This document shows positions 17,478 to 26,331 of a DNA stretch of 57,026 nt, one piece after another. Numbering within the stretch: position 1 is the first letter of the stretch; every line of letters starts with the position of its first letter. The notes below the pieces were generated by a model. The model ran no database searches. It was not told the origin of the DNA and was given only the letters and a program-made list of their open reading frames with translations. The position numbers were made by a program, and so were the translations under genes. Source of the stretch: Methylococcales bacterium (GTDB lineage Bacteria; Pseudomonadota; Gammaproteobacteria; Methylococcales; Methylomonadaceae); contig JAPLRS010000035.1 of assembly GCA_026399015.1 (NCBI GenBank), positions 1 through 57,026 of the forward strand, written 5' to 3'.

Positions 17478-18587
17478 ATGAGCATTTATACAGCATTACT
17501 GCTTAGCCTAACCTTATTAATACCACACGTAAGCTTTGCAAAATCGACGTCTACGGTTAAGGCACCCGCACCTTTAGTTAAACAACTCAAGATAATCACC
17601 CTAGGCGAGGGACAAATACATGATTCCTTTCGCCTGCCCGCCCGAATAGAGCTTGATCAACAACATGTAGCTAGAATAGGTGCCACAGTCACTGGACGTA
17701 TTACCCAAACGAACACGGTACTGGGTCAAGAAGTCGCTAAAGGCGCACAACTTGCAACACTTAATAGCAACGAGCTTGCAGAAGCACAGTCGGCTTATTT
17801 AAAAACCTCCTCGCAAACCCACTTAAGACAACTCGCGGTTGATAGAGCAGAACGCTTATTAGATAACGGGGTTATTGCTACGGCAAACTTACAGGAACGA
17901 AAAGCCGCTTTAGAAGAATCACAAGTAGATTTACACACCGCTGCTGATCACTTAAGGGCTTTAGGCATGAGCAATGCTGACCTTAGCCAATTATCAAAAA
18001 CCAAACTCATTCACTCTATCCTACCCATTACTGCCAGCATTCAGGGCACCATTGTTGAACGCAAAGTCACTGTTGGGCAAGTGGTTCAACCCGCTGACGC
18101 CTTATTTACTGTAGCAGATTTAGCGCATGTATGGATAGTCGCGGAGCTTCCAGAACAGCAAGCCAGCTGGGCGCATAAAGGTGACGCAGCAGAAATCAAC
18201 ATACCCGCCTTACCCGAAACTCATCTTACTGGCACACTTAATTATGTTGCTGACATGATTGACCCCAACACGCGCACCGTAACGGTGCGCGTGGAATTAC
18301 CCAACCCAGAGCGTAATTTAAAACCCAACATGCTGGCGAACTTATTAATTAAAAAACAAGGTGTCCAAGAGCTTATTTTACCGGATACGGCGGTTATCAG
18401 AATAAATGAAAAAGATCATGTGTTTAGAGAAATTGGCGCGGATGAGTTTGAACTTATCCCCGTTGAACTTGGTGCACGACATGACAAAGTCTTACCCATT
18501 ATCAGTGGCTTAAAATCTGGAGACAAAATAGTCACTGAAGGTAGCTTTCATCTAAATAGCGAACTACAAAGTAAAAAAACGGATTAA
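17478..18587 (+). CDS. RND efflux periplasmic adaptor subunit
   Basis: About 369 residues. A signal peptide ends near SFA; then come a barrel-sandwich (lipoyl-like) part near residues 60-95, a helical hairpin (about 95-155), and a second barrel half with SIQGTIVERKVTVGQVV, followed by the beta-barrel and membrane-proximal domains. This is the CzcB/CusB-like membrane fusion protein class. GTG at 17472 is an alternative start two codons earlier. The RND pump gene follows by four bases. No metal-binding N-terminal His or Met cluster is evident. Confidence 0.88.
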   Translation: MSIYTALLLSLTLLIPHVSFAKSTSTVKAPAPLVKQLKIITLGEGQIHDSFRLPARIELDQQHVARIGATVTGRITQTNTVLGQEVAKGAQLATLNSNELAEAQSAYLKTSSQTHLRQLAVDRAERLLDNGVIATANLQERKAALEESQVDLHTAADHLRALGMSNADLSQLSKTKLIHSILPITASIQGTIVERKVTVGQVVQPADALFTVADLAHVWIVAELPEQQASWAHKGDAAEINIPALPETHLTGTLNYVADMIDPNTRTVTVRVELPNPERNLKPNMLANLLIKKQGVQELILPDTAVIRINEKDHVFREIGADEFELIPVELGARHDKVLPIISGLKSGDKIVTEGSFHLNSELQSKKTD

Positions 18588-18591
18588 GATC

Positions 18592-21500
18592 ATGATTGAA
18601 TCACTCATAAGAGGTAGTTTAAATAGTCGCATCATCGTCCTTGCATTGGCAGTTTGCATGTTCTTTTTCGGTATACATGCCTTTAAAAATCTATCCGTTG
18701 ATGCTTTTCCCGATGTTACTAATGTACAAGTCCAAATTGCTACTGAGTCAAGAGGACGTTCCCCAGAAGAAGTAGAACGCTTTATCACAGTCCCTCTTGA
18801 AATCGCCATGACCGGTTTACCCAATTTAACCGAAATGCGCTCCTTAAACAAAAATGGCCTATCTTTAATCACCTTAGTTTTTACAGATGATACAGATGTG
18901 TATTTTGCCAGACAGCTAGTGATGGAACGCCTTATTGAGGTAAGTCACAGAATGCCAAACGGCGTTAATCCGATCTTAGGCCCCGTATCAACAGGGCTTG
19001 GTGAAGTTTATCAATACACGCTTGAGCGCAGCGATGATGGTAATCGCGCCCTAAGCACCGATGAACTCATGAGCCGACGAGAAACACAGGATTGGGTAGT
19101 GCGCCCCTTACTCAGAGGAGTTGCTGGCGTTGCCGAAATTAACTCTCAAGGTGGCTATAACAAGCAATATCAGATTCTTATTAACCCTGATCGCTTATTT
19201 CATTATCAAATCTCAACTGAAGAAGTACTCACAGCACTCACGCGAAATAATGCTAACAGTGGTGGTGGCGTCTTACCGCATTATGCAGAACAATATTTAA
19301 TTAGGGGTGTCGGCTTAATTCGGGATATTAAAGATATTGGCAATATTGTTCTAAAAGAAGAAAACGCCGTACCCATTCATATTCACGACATCGCAGATGT
19401 AAAAATTGGTTATGAAGAACGCGTAGGTGCCGTTCTTAAAAATGGCTATACCGAATCCGTTGGCGGTGTTGTGATGATGCTGCGTGGGGGCAACGCCAAA
19501 GAAGTGGTTAGTCGCATTAAAGCGCGGGTCAATGAAATCAACAGCAACAATATGTTGCCAAATGATTTAAAAATTGTGCCTTACTATGACCGCAGTGAAC
19601 TCGTTGACGCTGCCCTAGGTACAGTCACGCATGTACTTTTAGAAGGTATTGCACTGGTTGTTGTTACTCTAGTGTTATTTTTAGGTGATATCCGCTCCAG
19701 TCTGATTGTAGTTTGCACCCTAATCGTGACCCCACTCATCACTTTTATTGTAATGAACCAACTGGGTATTTCAGCTAACTTAATGTCATTAGGTGGCTTA
19801 GCGATTGCCATAGGACTTATTGTTGATGGCTCTGTTGTAGTGGTAGAAAATGCCTTTAGCGTTTTAACGTTACGCAAAGGTAAATCAACCAGTCGGGTTA
19901 ATGTTGTTTTAGCTGCGGCGCAAGAAGTGGCAACCCCTGTTATTTTTGGTGTTAGCATTATCGTGTTAGTTTTTCTTCCACTGATGACCCTAGAGGGCAT
20001 GGAAGGCAAAATGTTTGCCCCACTAGCGTATACCATTGCTATTGCACTACTCATCTCTCTATTTTTATCACTCACCTTAACGCCGGTCTTGTGTTCCTAT
20101 TTACTGCAAGGCCAATCTTCTGGTGAGCATGACACACGCATTATCGCTTTTATGAAAAAGCCTTATCTAAAACTTTTGGACTTGGCGCTATCAAAAAGCA
20201 AACAAGTGGTTCTAGTTGCTGGCTTATTATTCTCAAGTGCCTTGATTTTATTGCCCTACCTAGGAAGTGCTTTTATTCCAGAAATGAAAGAAGGCTCCAT
20301 TGTGCCCGCGATTAATCGAGTGCCCAATATTTCCTTGCAAGAAGGCATTAAAATGGAAATGGAAGCTATGCGCCTCATTATGACCATTCCTGGGGTCAGT
20401 TTAGCGGTAACCAATATTGGCCGAGGCGAAAGCCCTGCTGACTCACAAAGCCAAAATGAATCAACACCTATTGTCAGTTTAAAACCGAGAAACGAATGGC
20501 CCGAAGGCTGGACACAAGATCAAATTGCTGATGAAATTCGAGATAAATTAAGCACCCATTTACCTGGCGTGCAAATAGTAATGGCGCAACCCATTTCTGA
20601 TCGCGTTGATGAAATGCTCACCGGTGTTCGATCCGACTTAGCCGTTAAAGTTTTTGGCGATGATTTAGAAGCCCTCAAAAATACCGCCAATAGCATCGCC
20701 CGCGTTGCAAACTCTATTCAAGGTGCCCAAGATATTCGGGTTGAACGTGTCACTGGTCAACAATATTTATCGATCAATGTTAATCGCCAAGCCACTGCCA
20801 GACACGGCATCAATGCGGCTGAAATTCATGATGTGATTGAAACCGCCATTGGAGGCAAAACAGCCACCGAAATTTATGAAGGCGAACGCCGATTTTCTGC
20901 TTCAGTACGGTTACCTGAAAACTTTCGTAATAGCATAGAAGCTATTGATGCCATTTTATTAACGTCTGCAAATGGTGCTAGAGTTCCCTTAGGCGACCTT
21001 GCCGACATTACTCTAAATGATGGCCCTTCACAAATTAGTCGTGAAATGGGCAAACGTCGTATCGTAGTGGGTATTAATGTCAGAGATAGGGACCTAGGTA
21101 GCTTTGTAGCAGAACTCCAAAAATCCGTGGCCGATCAAGTTAAACTTCCTGAGTCTTATTACCTAGAATGGGGCGGACAATTTCAAAATATGGAACGCGC
21201 TATAGGCCATTTAAAAATTATTATTCCTATTACCATTGCGGCGATTTTCTTTTTATTATTCATGCTGTTTAACTCGTTACGCTTTGCGAGCTTAATTATT
21301 CTAGTTTTGCCTTTTGCCTCAATTGGTGGTGTATTTGCTTTATTTATCAGCGGCGAATACCTTTCTGTACCCGCCTCTGTCGGCTTTATTGCTTTATGGG
21401 GCATTGCGGTGCTTAATGGCGTGGTATTGGTGTCTTATATCAGGAATTTAAGAAACACCGGCCTGAGTCAACAACAAGCTATTCGCCAAGGTTGCGCCCA

Positions 21501-21723
21501 ACGTTTTAGACCGGTCATGATGACAGCAACCGTTGCCCTATTAGGCTTAATACCGTTCTTATTTGCAGATGGCCCTGGGTCAGAAGTACAAAAACCCTTA
21601 GCGATTGTGGTGATAGGCGGCTTAATCACCTCAACTTTATTAACCTTAGTCATGCTACCCGCGATTTACCACTGGTTTGAAGAAGATCACTACTCGGGGA
21701 ATGAAAAACTGACAGAAAAATGA
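18592..21723 (+). CDS. heavy-metal-efflux-type RND permease (CzcA/CusA family)
   Basis: A 1043-residue inner-membrane pump with the usual 12 membrane segments and two large periplasmic loops. It begins with the family-typical LSVDAFPDVTNVQVQI. The membrane-domain motif IVDGSVVVVENAF matches the HME branch (DGAVVMVEN) with its proton-relay Asp. The substrate metal, or another compound, is not readable by eye. It pairs with the adaptor upstream. No outer-membrane factor is adjacent, so the pump would have to use one encoded elsewhere. The stop codon lies in the stem of a bidirectional terminator. Confidence 0.92.
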   Translation: MIESLIRGSLNSRIIVLALAVCMFFFGIHAFKNLSVDAFPDVTNVQVQIATESRGRSPEEVERFITVPLEIAMTGLPNLTEMRSLNKNGLSLITLVFTDDTDVYFARQLVMERLIEVSHRMPNGVNPILGPVSTGLGEVYQYTLERSDDGNRALSTDELMSRRETQDWVVRPLLRGVAGVAEINSQGGYNKQYQILINPDRLFHYQISTEEVLTALTRNNANSGGGVLPHYAEQYLIRGVGLIRDIKDIGNIVLKEENAVPIHIHDIADVKIGYEERVGAVLKNGYTESVGGVVMMLRGGNAKEVVSRIKARVNEINSNNMLPNDLKIVPYYDRSELVDAALGTVTHVLLEGIALVVVTLVLFLGDIRSSLIVVCTLIVTPLITFIVMNQLGISANLMSLGGLAIAIGLIVDGSVVVVENAFSVLTLRKGKSTSRVNVVLAAAQEVATPVIFGVSIIVLVFLPLMTLEGMEGKMFAPLAYTIAIALLISLFLSLTLTPVLCSYLLQGQSSGEHDTRIIAFMKKPYLKLLDLALSKSKQVVLVAGLLFSSALILLPYLGSAFIPEMKEGSIVPAINRVPNISLQEGIKMEMEAMRLIMTIPGVSLAVTNIGRGESPADSQSQNESTPIVSLKPRNEWPEGWTQDQIADEIRDKLSTHLPGVQIVMAQPISDRVDEMLTGVRSDLAVKVFGDDLEALKNTANSIARVANSIQGAQDIRVERVTGQQYLSINVNRQATARHGINAAEIHDVIETAIGGKTATEIYEGERRFSASVRLPENFRNSIEAIDAILLTSANGARVPLGDLADITLNDGPSQISREMGKRRIVVGINVRDRDLGSFVAELQKSVADQVKLPESYYLEWGGQFQNMERAIGHLKIIIPITIAAIFFLLFMLFNSLRFASLIILVLPFASIGGVFALFISGEYLSVPASVGFIALWGIAVLNGVVLVSYIRNLRNTGLSQQQAIRQGCAQRFRPVMMTATVALLGLIPFLFADGPGSEVQKPLAIVVIGGLITSTLLTLVMLPAIYHWFEEDHYSGNEKLTEK

Positions 21724-21749
21724 CTATTGGAAGATCACAATAGTCATTT
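21718..21749. terminator. bidirectional terminator between the RND pump and XRE genes
   Basis: AAATGACTATTG (21718-21729) is repeated inverted at 21738-21749, a perfect 12-bp stem with an 8-nt loop. Flanking A and T runs give short U tracts in both directions. The RND TGA stop codon (21721-21723) is inside the left arm. Confidence 0.75.
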
Positions 21750-21760
21750 CAAATGCAAAC

Positions 21761-22150
21761 CTATTTAGCTAACTTAGCTAAATAGGCGTCTAAATCTTCA
21801 CTGCTTTCTATATTAGAATAGGGGGCTACTGATTGCAGTCTCTCAAGAATTTTTGCTTCAACCTCAGTAATGGGGTAGCCAAAAACAGTTTTAATAGCCT
21901 CGTAAGTTTCAGGCTTATATTCTTTAAGTGCTATCGATAATAATTTAGCGGGATCAACTTTAAGCACTTCCGCTAACTTGGGTAATACTGCAATTGGCGT
22001 TTTAATGGCCCCCTGTTTAATCATAGTGATTAAATTAGGCGTATTAAAACCAACCGCTTCAGAAATTTGTTTTTGGGTAAGACTACTTTTATCAATTTGA
22101 ATTCTAATATATTCCGCAGTTTTACTTTTTTTGGGGGCCGCAGTTGTCAT
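21761..22150 (-). CDS. XRE-like helix-turn-helix regulator
   Basis: A 129-residue protein. A lambda-repressor-like helix-turn-helix spans about residues 12-70, with LTQKQISEAVGFNTPNLITM as the DNA-reading part. The C-terminal part is short and helical, with no ligand domain. Its target is unknown; it converges on the RND pump gene, sharing a terminator, and need not regulate it. Confidence 0.75.
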   Translation of the reverse strand: MTTAAPKKSKTAEYIRIQIDKSSLTQKQISEAVGFNTPNLITMIKQGAIKTPIAVLPKLAEVLKVDPAKLLSIALKEYKPETYEAIKTVFGYPITEVEAKILERLQSVAPYSNIESSEDLDAYLAKLAK

Positions 22151-22452
22151 CAGCTTATCTCACTGTCTTAAATTAAGTACGAATTAAATACCTTGTATTG
22201 GTAATGGATTATCTCACCACACTTTCATATTCATCATAACATCAAGAGTCTTAATACATCAATAAATTAAAATTTTATGACTTATTTTTATCTCTAAACC
22301 TAAAAGAATGGTTGAGCCAATATCAAGAAAAACAAGTGATAGGCAATTAATAATTGGTGTAATTACGCAGGATGATTAAACAGCAGTTTTAAACATATCG
22401 AAATCACAATGCGGTACTTGATTATTTATAAATACCGCCCAACCTTGAATAA
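22151..22452. other. intergenic region between the XRE and FN3-family genes
   Basis: About 300 bp of AT-rich sequence. It contains the XRE promoter side (next to 22150) and the 3' flank of the FN3-family gene. No RNA gene, repeat or obvious terminator is seen. Confidence 0.4.
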
Positions 22453-23067
22453 TTAAATTATAATTTTTGAAACAGGATCACAAAAATCCGTGAGACCTAG
22501 AGGGGTTATGGCATTCATTCTAAAATAGCATTTTGATCCAACCGGTAAACCAGAAATCGTCATTCTGGCACTTGTACTACTTCCGGCTGATTTCCAAGCT
22601 GCTACTATGGTAGGTATTTCATCTACAGCATATTCAACAAAATAAGCCCCCGCATTTTCAATCGCTTTCATAACCGCCTCTACTGTACCAGAAACCAAGC
22701 CATCATTAATAACCAAAGGTAATTTAGTAAAAAGTACAGGTTGATGAGTACCATTAAAACCACTAGCAAGAATTTTAGCGTCATCACCGTTTGCAATTCG
22801 TTCTACATACGCGGCTAAAATATGAAATATATCATCCGCAATTTTCTCTTTTTGATTCCTTAACTCGGTTGCTAAAGGTCCGCCACCTTCTGCAGCTAAC
22901 GCAGCTATTTCTAAATTATCCACTGCCAACTTTGCTTCAGCTAAAGACACATCTGGCTGTTGATATAAAATATTTCCGGTTAAACTTAATAATACAAAGC
23001 GATAAAACAGAATCTTTAAAGCAACCGATAATCGTATAAATTCCAAAGACACTTTCGTTTTTCTCAT
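22453..23067 (-). CDS. hypothetical protein with C-terminal fibronectin type III-like domain
   Basis: A 204-residue protein. The N-terminal half is helical (LAEAKLAVDNLEIAALAA, then RNQKEKIADDIFHILAAYVE and GDDAKILASGF). The C-terminal half has beta-strand signatures of an FN3 domain, including MTISGLPVGSKCYFRMNAI and DPVSKIII at the very end. This two-part plan recurs in a family of about 200-residue bacterial proteins of unknown role. There is no signal peptide. In other members FN3 strands end in WSDP; here the Trp is missing. Confidence 0.6.
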   Translation of the reverse strand: MRKTKVSLEFIRLSVALKILFYRFVLLSLTGNILYQQPDVSLAEAKLAVDNLEIAALAAEGGGPLATELRNQKEKIADDIFHILAAYVERIANGDDAKILASGFNGTHQPVLFTKLPLVINDGLVSGTVEAVMKAIENAGAYFVEYAVDEIPTIVAAWKSAGSSTSARMTISGLPVGSKCYFRMNAITPLGLTDFCDPVSKIII

Positions 23068-23399
23068 GATGTCACTCCAAATAATTTAAAGTTAAGGAGC
23101 CTTGAGTATACGCACTTAACTCAAAAATCTAACATTTATTTTACGCCGACTCATCATAAGTGCATCTAAAACCGCTTTATCTTAGATAATATTTAGATTA
23201 ATTACCTCTGCACACCTCATTCTACCTAACATTTTGCAAGAAAAACTCTGTGGCAAAAATAATTTCAAAACAGCAAAATAATTAGCTGGCTGATCGCTTT
23301 AATTTGCACCTAAATATTAGCTATCAGACTTAATACACCCTCAATATATTAACGTCTGCTACAAAATATAATTTACACAACATTCTGGACGCCTTTATT

Positions 23400-23567
23400 G
23401 AGCCAGCTAACACGACACTTAAACCAGCTCGCATAATCTCTGAACTCGCTAACACAATACCTTAACCAGCTCGCACAAACTCTGAACCAGCTAACACAAC
23501 ACCTTAAACAGCCCGCACAAGCTCTGAACCCGCTAACACACCGCCTTAACCGGCTCGCAAAGACCTC
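23400..23567. repeat. 42-bp tandem repeat, four copies, with 21-bp sub-periodicity
   Basis: Units begin at 23400, 23442, 23484 and 23526. Each is 42 bp and divides into two related 21-bp halves built around CCAGCT(A/C)(A/G)CAC. Copies differ at several positions, so the array is not very young. On the plus strand, one frame would read as heptad-like repeats such as LNQLTQHLNQLAQTL, but a stop interrupts unit 1 and there is no start codon or ribosome site. No unique spacers separate the units, so it is not CRISPR. Confidence 0.85.
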
Positions 23568-23605
23568 ACACCAGAGGCCACTATAAAATATTATTAAGCC
23601 GACAA

Positions 23606-23634
23606 CGTTATGTACTAAATCGCCTAACGATGTA
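23606..23634. promoter_or_regulatory. operator-like composite motif, copy A
   Basis: CGTTATGTA, then CTAAA, eight variable bases and CGATGTA. The same blocks at the same spacing recur 154 bp downstream. The CGTTA-14 nt-TAACG inverted elements inside this copy (23606-23610 and 23625-23629) resemble the half-sites I remember for ModE operators of enteric mod operons. No modE gene is in the window. Confidence 0.4.
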
Positions 23635-23759
23635 AGAAATCAAACATAATTATTCAACTTTTAAATTTTGTTTATCCTGAGCAACTCTAGTCATACTGAG
23701 ATCTAGAGAGATTATCAATCAAAATAAAACCCTTGGCATATCAATTGCTAAAATATATT

Positions 23760-23788
23760 CGTTATGTATTAAAGTACGCATCGATGTA
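23760..23788. promoter_or_regulatory. operator-like composite motif, copy B, overlapping a promoter
   Basis: CGTTATGTA, TTAAA, eight variable bases, CGATGTA: same order and spacing as copy A. The last bases run into TATAAT at 23787-23792, so a protein bound here would cover the -10 region of the porin-mod promoter. This is the position expected for a repressor site. Confidence 0.45.
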
Positions 23789-23792
23789 TAAT
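23787..23792 (+). promoter_or_regulatory. -10 box of the porin-modABC promoter
   Basis: A perfect TATAAT about 60 bp before the porin ATG. The -35 is poor (TTATGT at 23762-23767, with a long 19-bp spacer), so an activator or an atypical promoter is possible. Confidence 0.4.
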
Positions 23793-23850
23793 TAAATTAA
23801 AACCAAAGACACCCTCATTGATACTTTTTATATTGTTTTAAGGAAATATA

Positions 23851-25509
23851 ATGACTTCAAAAAAAAACCATACCATCAAACACTCACCACTTAAATTAAT
23901 AATCCCTAGCTTGATAATGTTTAATTATCCAAGCCTAGGACTTTCGGCCGAAACCCTAAATGCAAACCCTGCCGCCACAAAATTACCTACGCCCACATAC
24001 AGTAGAGCGCCTATGGCGGCATACAACTTTATGATGGACGATGCGTTGCTAGGTAACAATTATGAAAAACCTGTCTGGAATGTACATGACACTATAGGCT
24101 TGCCGAAATGGCTTTCATTTGGAGTGGAGCAAAGAACGCGTTATGAATCACTCTCCGATGCCTTTAAAGGCTCACAAAAAGGCGTGCAATCACAAGGGGG
24201 TGACCAACAAATAGCCTTACAAACAGACTTTTGGCTACAAGCAAAATTTAATAAATTTAGAGTTGCTATGGAATTAATGGATGCCAGAACTGTTGGCTCA
24301 GACCTTAATCTGGGTAAAACGCCCGAAACCACAAATTACACACCTTTTCCATCAAATAACGCCTCTGTAGATACTTGGGATTTTGTGCAAGGTTATGCCT
24401 CTTGGGCCGATCAAAACGTATCAAATAGCGGCTATGGAGCCGAGATAAAACTAGGTCGCCAAACCATGGATTTGGGCAGTCGAAGATTAGTCGCTAGACC
24501 TATATTTAGAAATACCGTTAATAACTTTACTGGCTTAAGAGCTCGGGTAATAGCTTATGACAAATGGCAGTTTAATACCTTTGCCACCGTACCAGTCGTC
24601 AGATACCCCAACTATAATTCAGTGACACCTAACCCCAATTTACTGAATAACACTAAATGGGATGAAGAAGACTTTAATACATGGTTTTCTGGGGGAATTT
24701 TTGAATACACTAATCTTTACAAAGATATCAATGCTGAAGTTGCTTTATACCACTTAAGTGAAGGAGATAACCCGTTAAATCCAACTCGAAACCGCAATTA
24801 TTTAACCCCAACGATTCGGTTTTATCAAAAACCCAGCAAAGGTAAATTCGACTTTCAAGCGGAAGGCATGGGGCAATTTGGGACGGTTAAATATGCTGCA
24901 ACCAGTACTTATGCAAATACCACACAACGCCATGAAGCATGGTCATCACATGTAGAAGCGGGTTACAGTTTTGACCTACCTTGGTCACCTAGATTTTACT
25001 TGGAATATGACTATGCGAGTGGCAGTTCTCATTGGAAAAACCATGATTCATCAGGCATAGATGGTCGATTTGATTCTTTATACGGCGCCTCAGATTTTGA
25101 CTTTGGACCCACGGGCATTTATGGGGCATTCCAACGTAGCAATATCAATTCACCCGGCTATAAACTCGAGTTCTCTCCTACTAAAGATCTTTCATTCAAA
25201 CTCCAACAGCGTTTAGTGTGGCTAGCATCAGCAAATGATTGCTGGGGAGGAAATACATGTACGGCTGCAACCACACCCGCCTTAGTAGATGGCAAGAGTT
25301 CTTTTGTGGGTGATCAATTAGGTTTTACAGGGCGATATAACTTTAATAGCAGTCTTAATTTTGACGCAGGTTGGTACCATTTATTTAAAGGTGAGTTTGC
25401 AAAATCAGCTCATACTACTAAAAACACGGGTACTTATTTAACAGGAGTAACGCCACCACCAGGTGCGGATACTGACTATTTCTTTATCCAAAGTCAATTA
25501 AGATTTTAA
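23851..25509 (+). CDS. alginate_export-family outer-membrane porin
   Basis: A 552-residue protein with a signal peptide ending near LGLSA. Most of the rest is alternating beta strands, starting with LSFGVEQRTRYESL and ending in a C-terminal Phe (SQLRF), the outer-membrane barrel sorting signal. The pattern GYGAEIKLGRQTMDLGSRRLVAR matches the alginate_export (AlgE-like) family of 18-strand barrels. AAGGAAA precedes the ATG. modA follows after 40 bp on the same strand, so the pore may serve uptake of an oxyanion rather than alginate export; no alginate biosynthesis gene is nearby. Confidence 0.85.
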   Translation: MTSKKNHTIKHSPLKLIIPSLIMFNYPSLGLSAETLNANPAATKLPTPTYSRAPMAAYNFMMDDALLGNNYEKPVWNVHDTIGLPKWLSFGVEQRTRYESLSDAFKGSQKGVQSQGGDQQIALQTDFWLQAKFNKFRVAMELMDARTVGSDLNLGKTPETTNYTPFPSNNASVDTWDFVQGYASWADQNVSNSGYGAEIKLGRQTMDLGSRRLVARPIFRNTVNNFTGLRARVIAYDKWQFNTFATVPVVRYPNYNSVTPNPNLLNNTKWDEEDFNTWFSGGIFEYTNLYKDINAEVALYHLSEGDNPLNPTRNRNYLTPTIRFYQKPSKGKFDFQAEGMGQFGTVKYAATSTYANTTQRHEAWSSHVEAGYSFDLPWSPRFYLEYDYASGSSHWKNHDSSGIDGRFDSLYGASDFDFGPTGIYGAFQRSNINSPGYKLEFSPTKDLSFKLQQRLVWLASANDCWGGNTCTAATTPALVDGKSSFVGDQLGFTGRYNFNSSLNFDAGWYHLFKGEFAKSAHTTKNTGTYLTGVTPPPGADTDYFFIQSQLRF

Positions 25510-25549
25510 AAATCAAGGCAATCTTCATTCTAATAAAAAGGAAAGCACC

Positions 25550-26314
25550 ATGACCCTAAAAATATCACGCCTAGCGCTTATCGCCTTTGGACTACTCATA
25601 AATAGTTCTAGAGTTACAGCAGACTCTACCCTCGTCGCTGTAGCATCAAACTTTACTAAACCGATGACAGAAATTGCCGAAAGCTTTGAAAAGGCCACAG
25701 GACATTCAGCCAAATTATCTTTTGGCTCGACTGGTAAATTTGTGTCTCAAATCCAGAATGGTGGCCCTTTTGAAGTATTACTCGCAGCGGACGAAACCGG
25801 GCCAGCTTTACTGGAGAAAGAAGGTTTCGTGGTCAGTGGCACGCGCAACACCTATGCGATAGGAAAATTAGTGCTTTGGTCCGCAACTCCCGGTTATGTG
25901 GATGCAGAAGGTAAAATTTTAAAAACCGGGAGTTTTAAACATATTGCGCTTGCTGACCCAAAACTAGCACCCTATGGCGCGGCCGCTGTGGATTATTTAA
26001 CGAAACAAGGCCTACTAGAAAAAACCCAAGCGTTAATGGTGTTAGGTGAAAACATTAGCCAAACTCAACAGTTTATTAGTACTGGCAATGCCGAACTCGG
26101 TTTTATAGCCCTATCGCAGGTTATTGAAAACGGTAAAATTGCTTCAGGCTCAGGGTATATTATTCCGACTCATGAATACGCCACTATTCGACAAGGTACT
26201 GCGCTTTTAAAAAATGGCGCAGAAAATCCTGCCGCGATCGCCTTATTAGCCTATTTAAAATCTGCACCAGCGCTAGCGATTATTGAAAAATACGGTTACG
26301 ATTTAGCCAAATAA
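25550..26314 (+). CDS. modA: molybdate-binding periplasmic protein ModA
   Basis: A 254-residue periplasmic binding protein. The signal peptide ends near SRVTA; the mature part starts with LVAVASNFTKPM and contains LSFGSTGKFVSQIQNGGPFEVLLAADE, the oxyanion-binding loop of ModA proteins. Later landmarks are ALADPKLAPYGAAA and GENISQTQQFISTGNAELGFIAL. It delivers molybdate or tungstate to ModBC. AAAAGGAAA precedes the ATG. Confidence 0.95.
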   Translation: MTLKISRLALIAFGLLINSSRVTADSTLVAVASNFTKPMTEIAESFEKATGHSAKLSFGSTGKFVSQIQNGGPFEVLLAADETGPALLEKEGFVVSGTRNTYAIGKLVLWSATPGYVDAEGKILKTGSFKHIALADPKLAPYGAAAVDYLTKQGLLEKTQALMVLGENISQTQQFISTGNAELGFIALSQVIENGKIASGSGYIIPTHEYATIRQGTALLKNGAENPAAIALLAYLKSAPALAIIEKYGYDLAK

Positions 26315-26331
26315 ACCAACTCTAAAATAGA

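Larger units (their letters stand above)
23068..23850. other. noncoding interval upstream of the porin-modABC genes
   Basis: A 780-bp stretch with no supported gene. It holds four copies of a 42-bp tandem repeat (23400-23567), two copies of a composite operator-like motif (23606-23634 and 23760-23788), and a -10 box at 23787. The first 330 bp show nothing recognisable beyond the promoter side of the FN3-family gene. Confidence 0.55.

Noticed and set aside
19584..20075. 163-codon minus-strand open frame inside the RND pump gene
   Set aside because: It is antisense to a well-conserved coding region with no own promoter or ribosome site.
23400..23567. CRISPR-like array
   Set aside because: The 42-bp units are directly joined with no unique spacers, and no cas gene is in the window.
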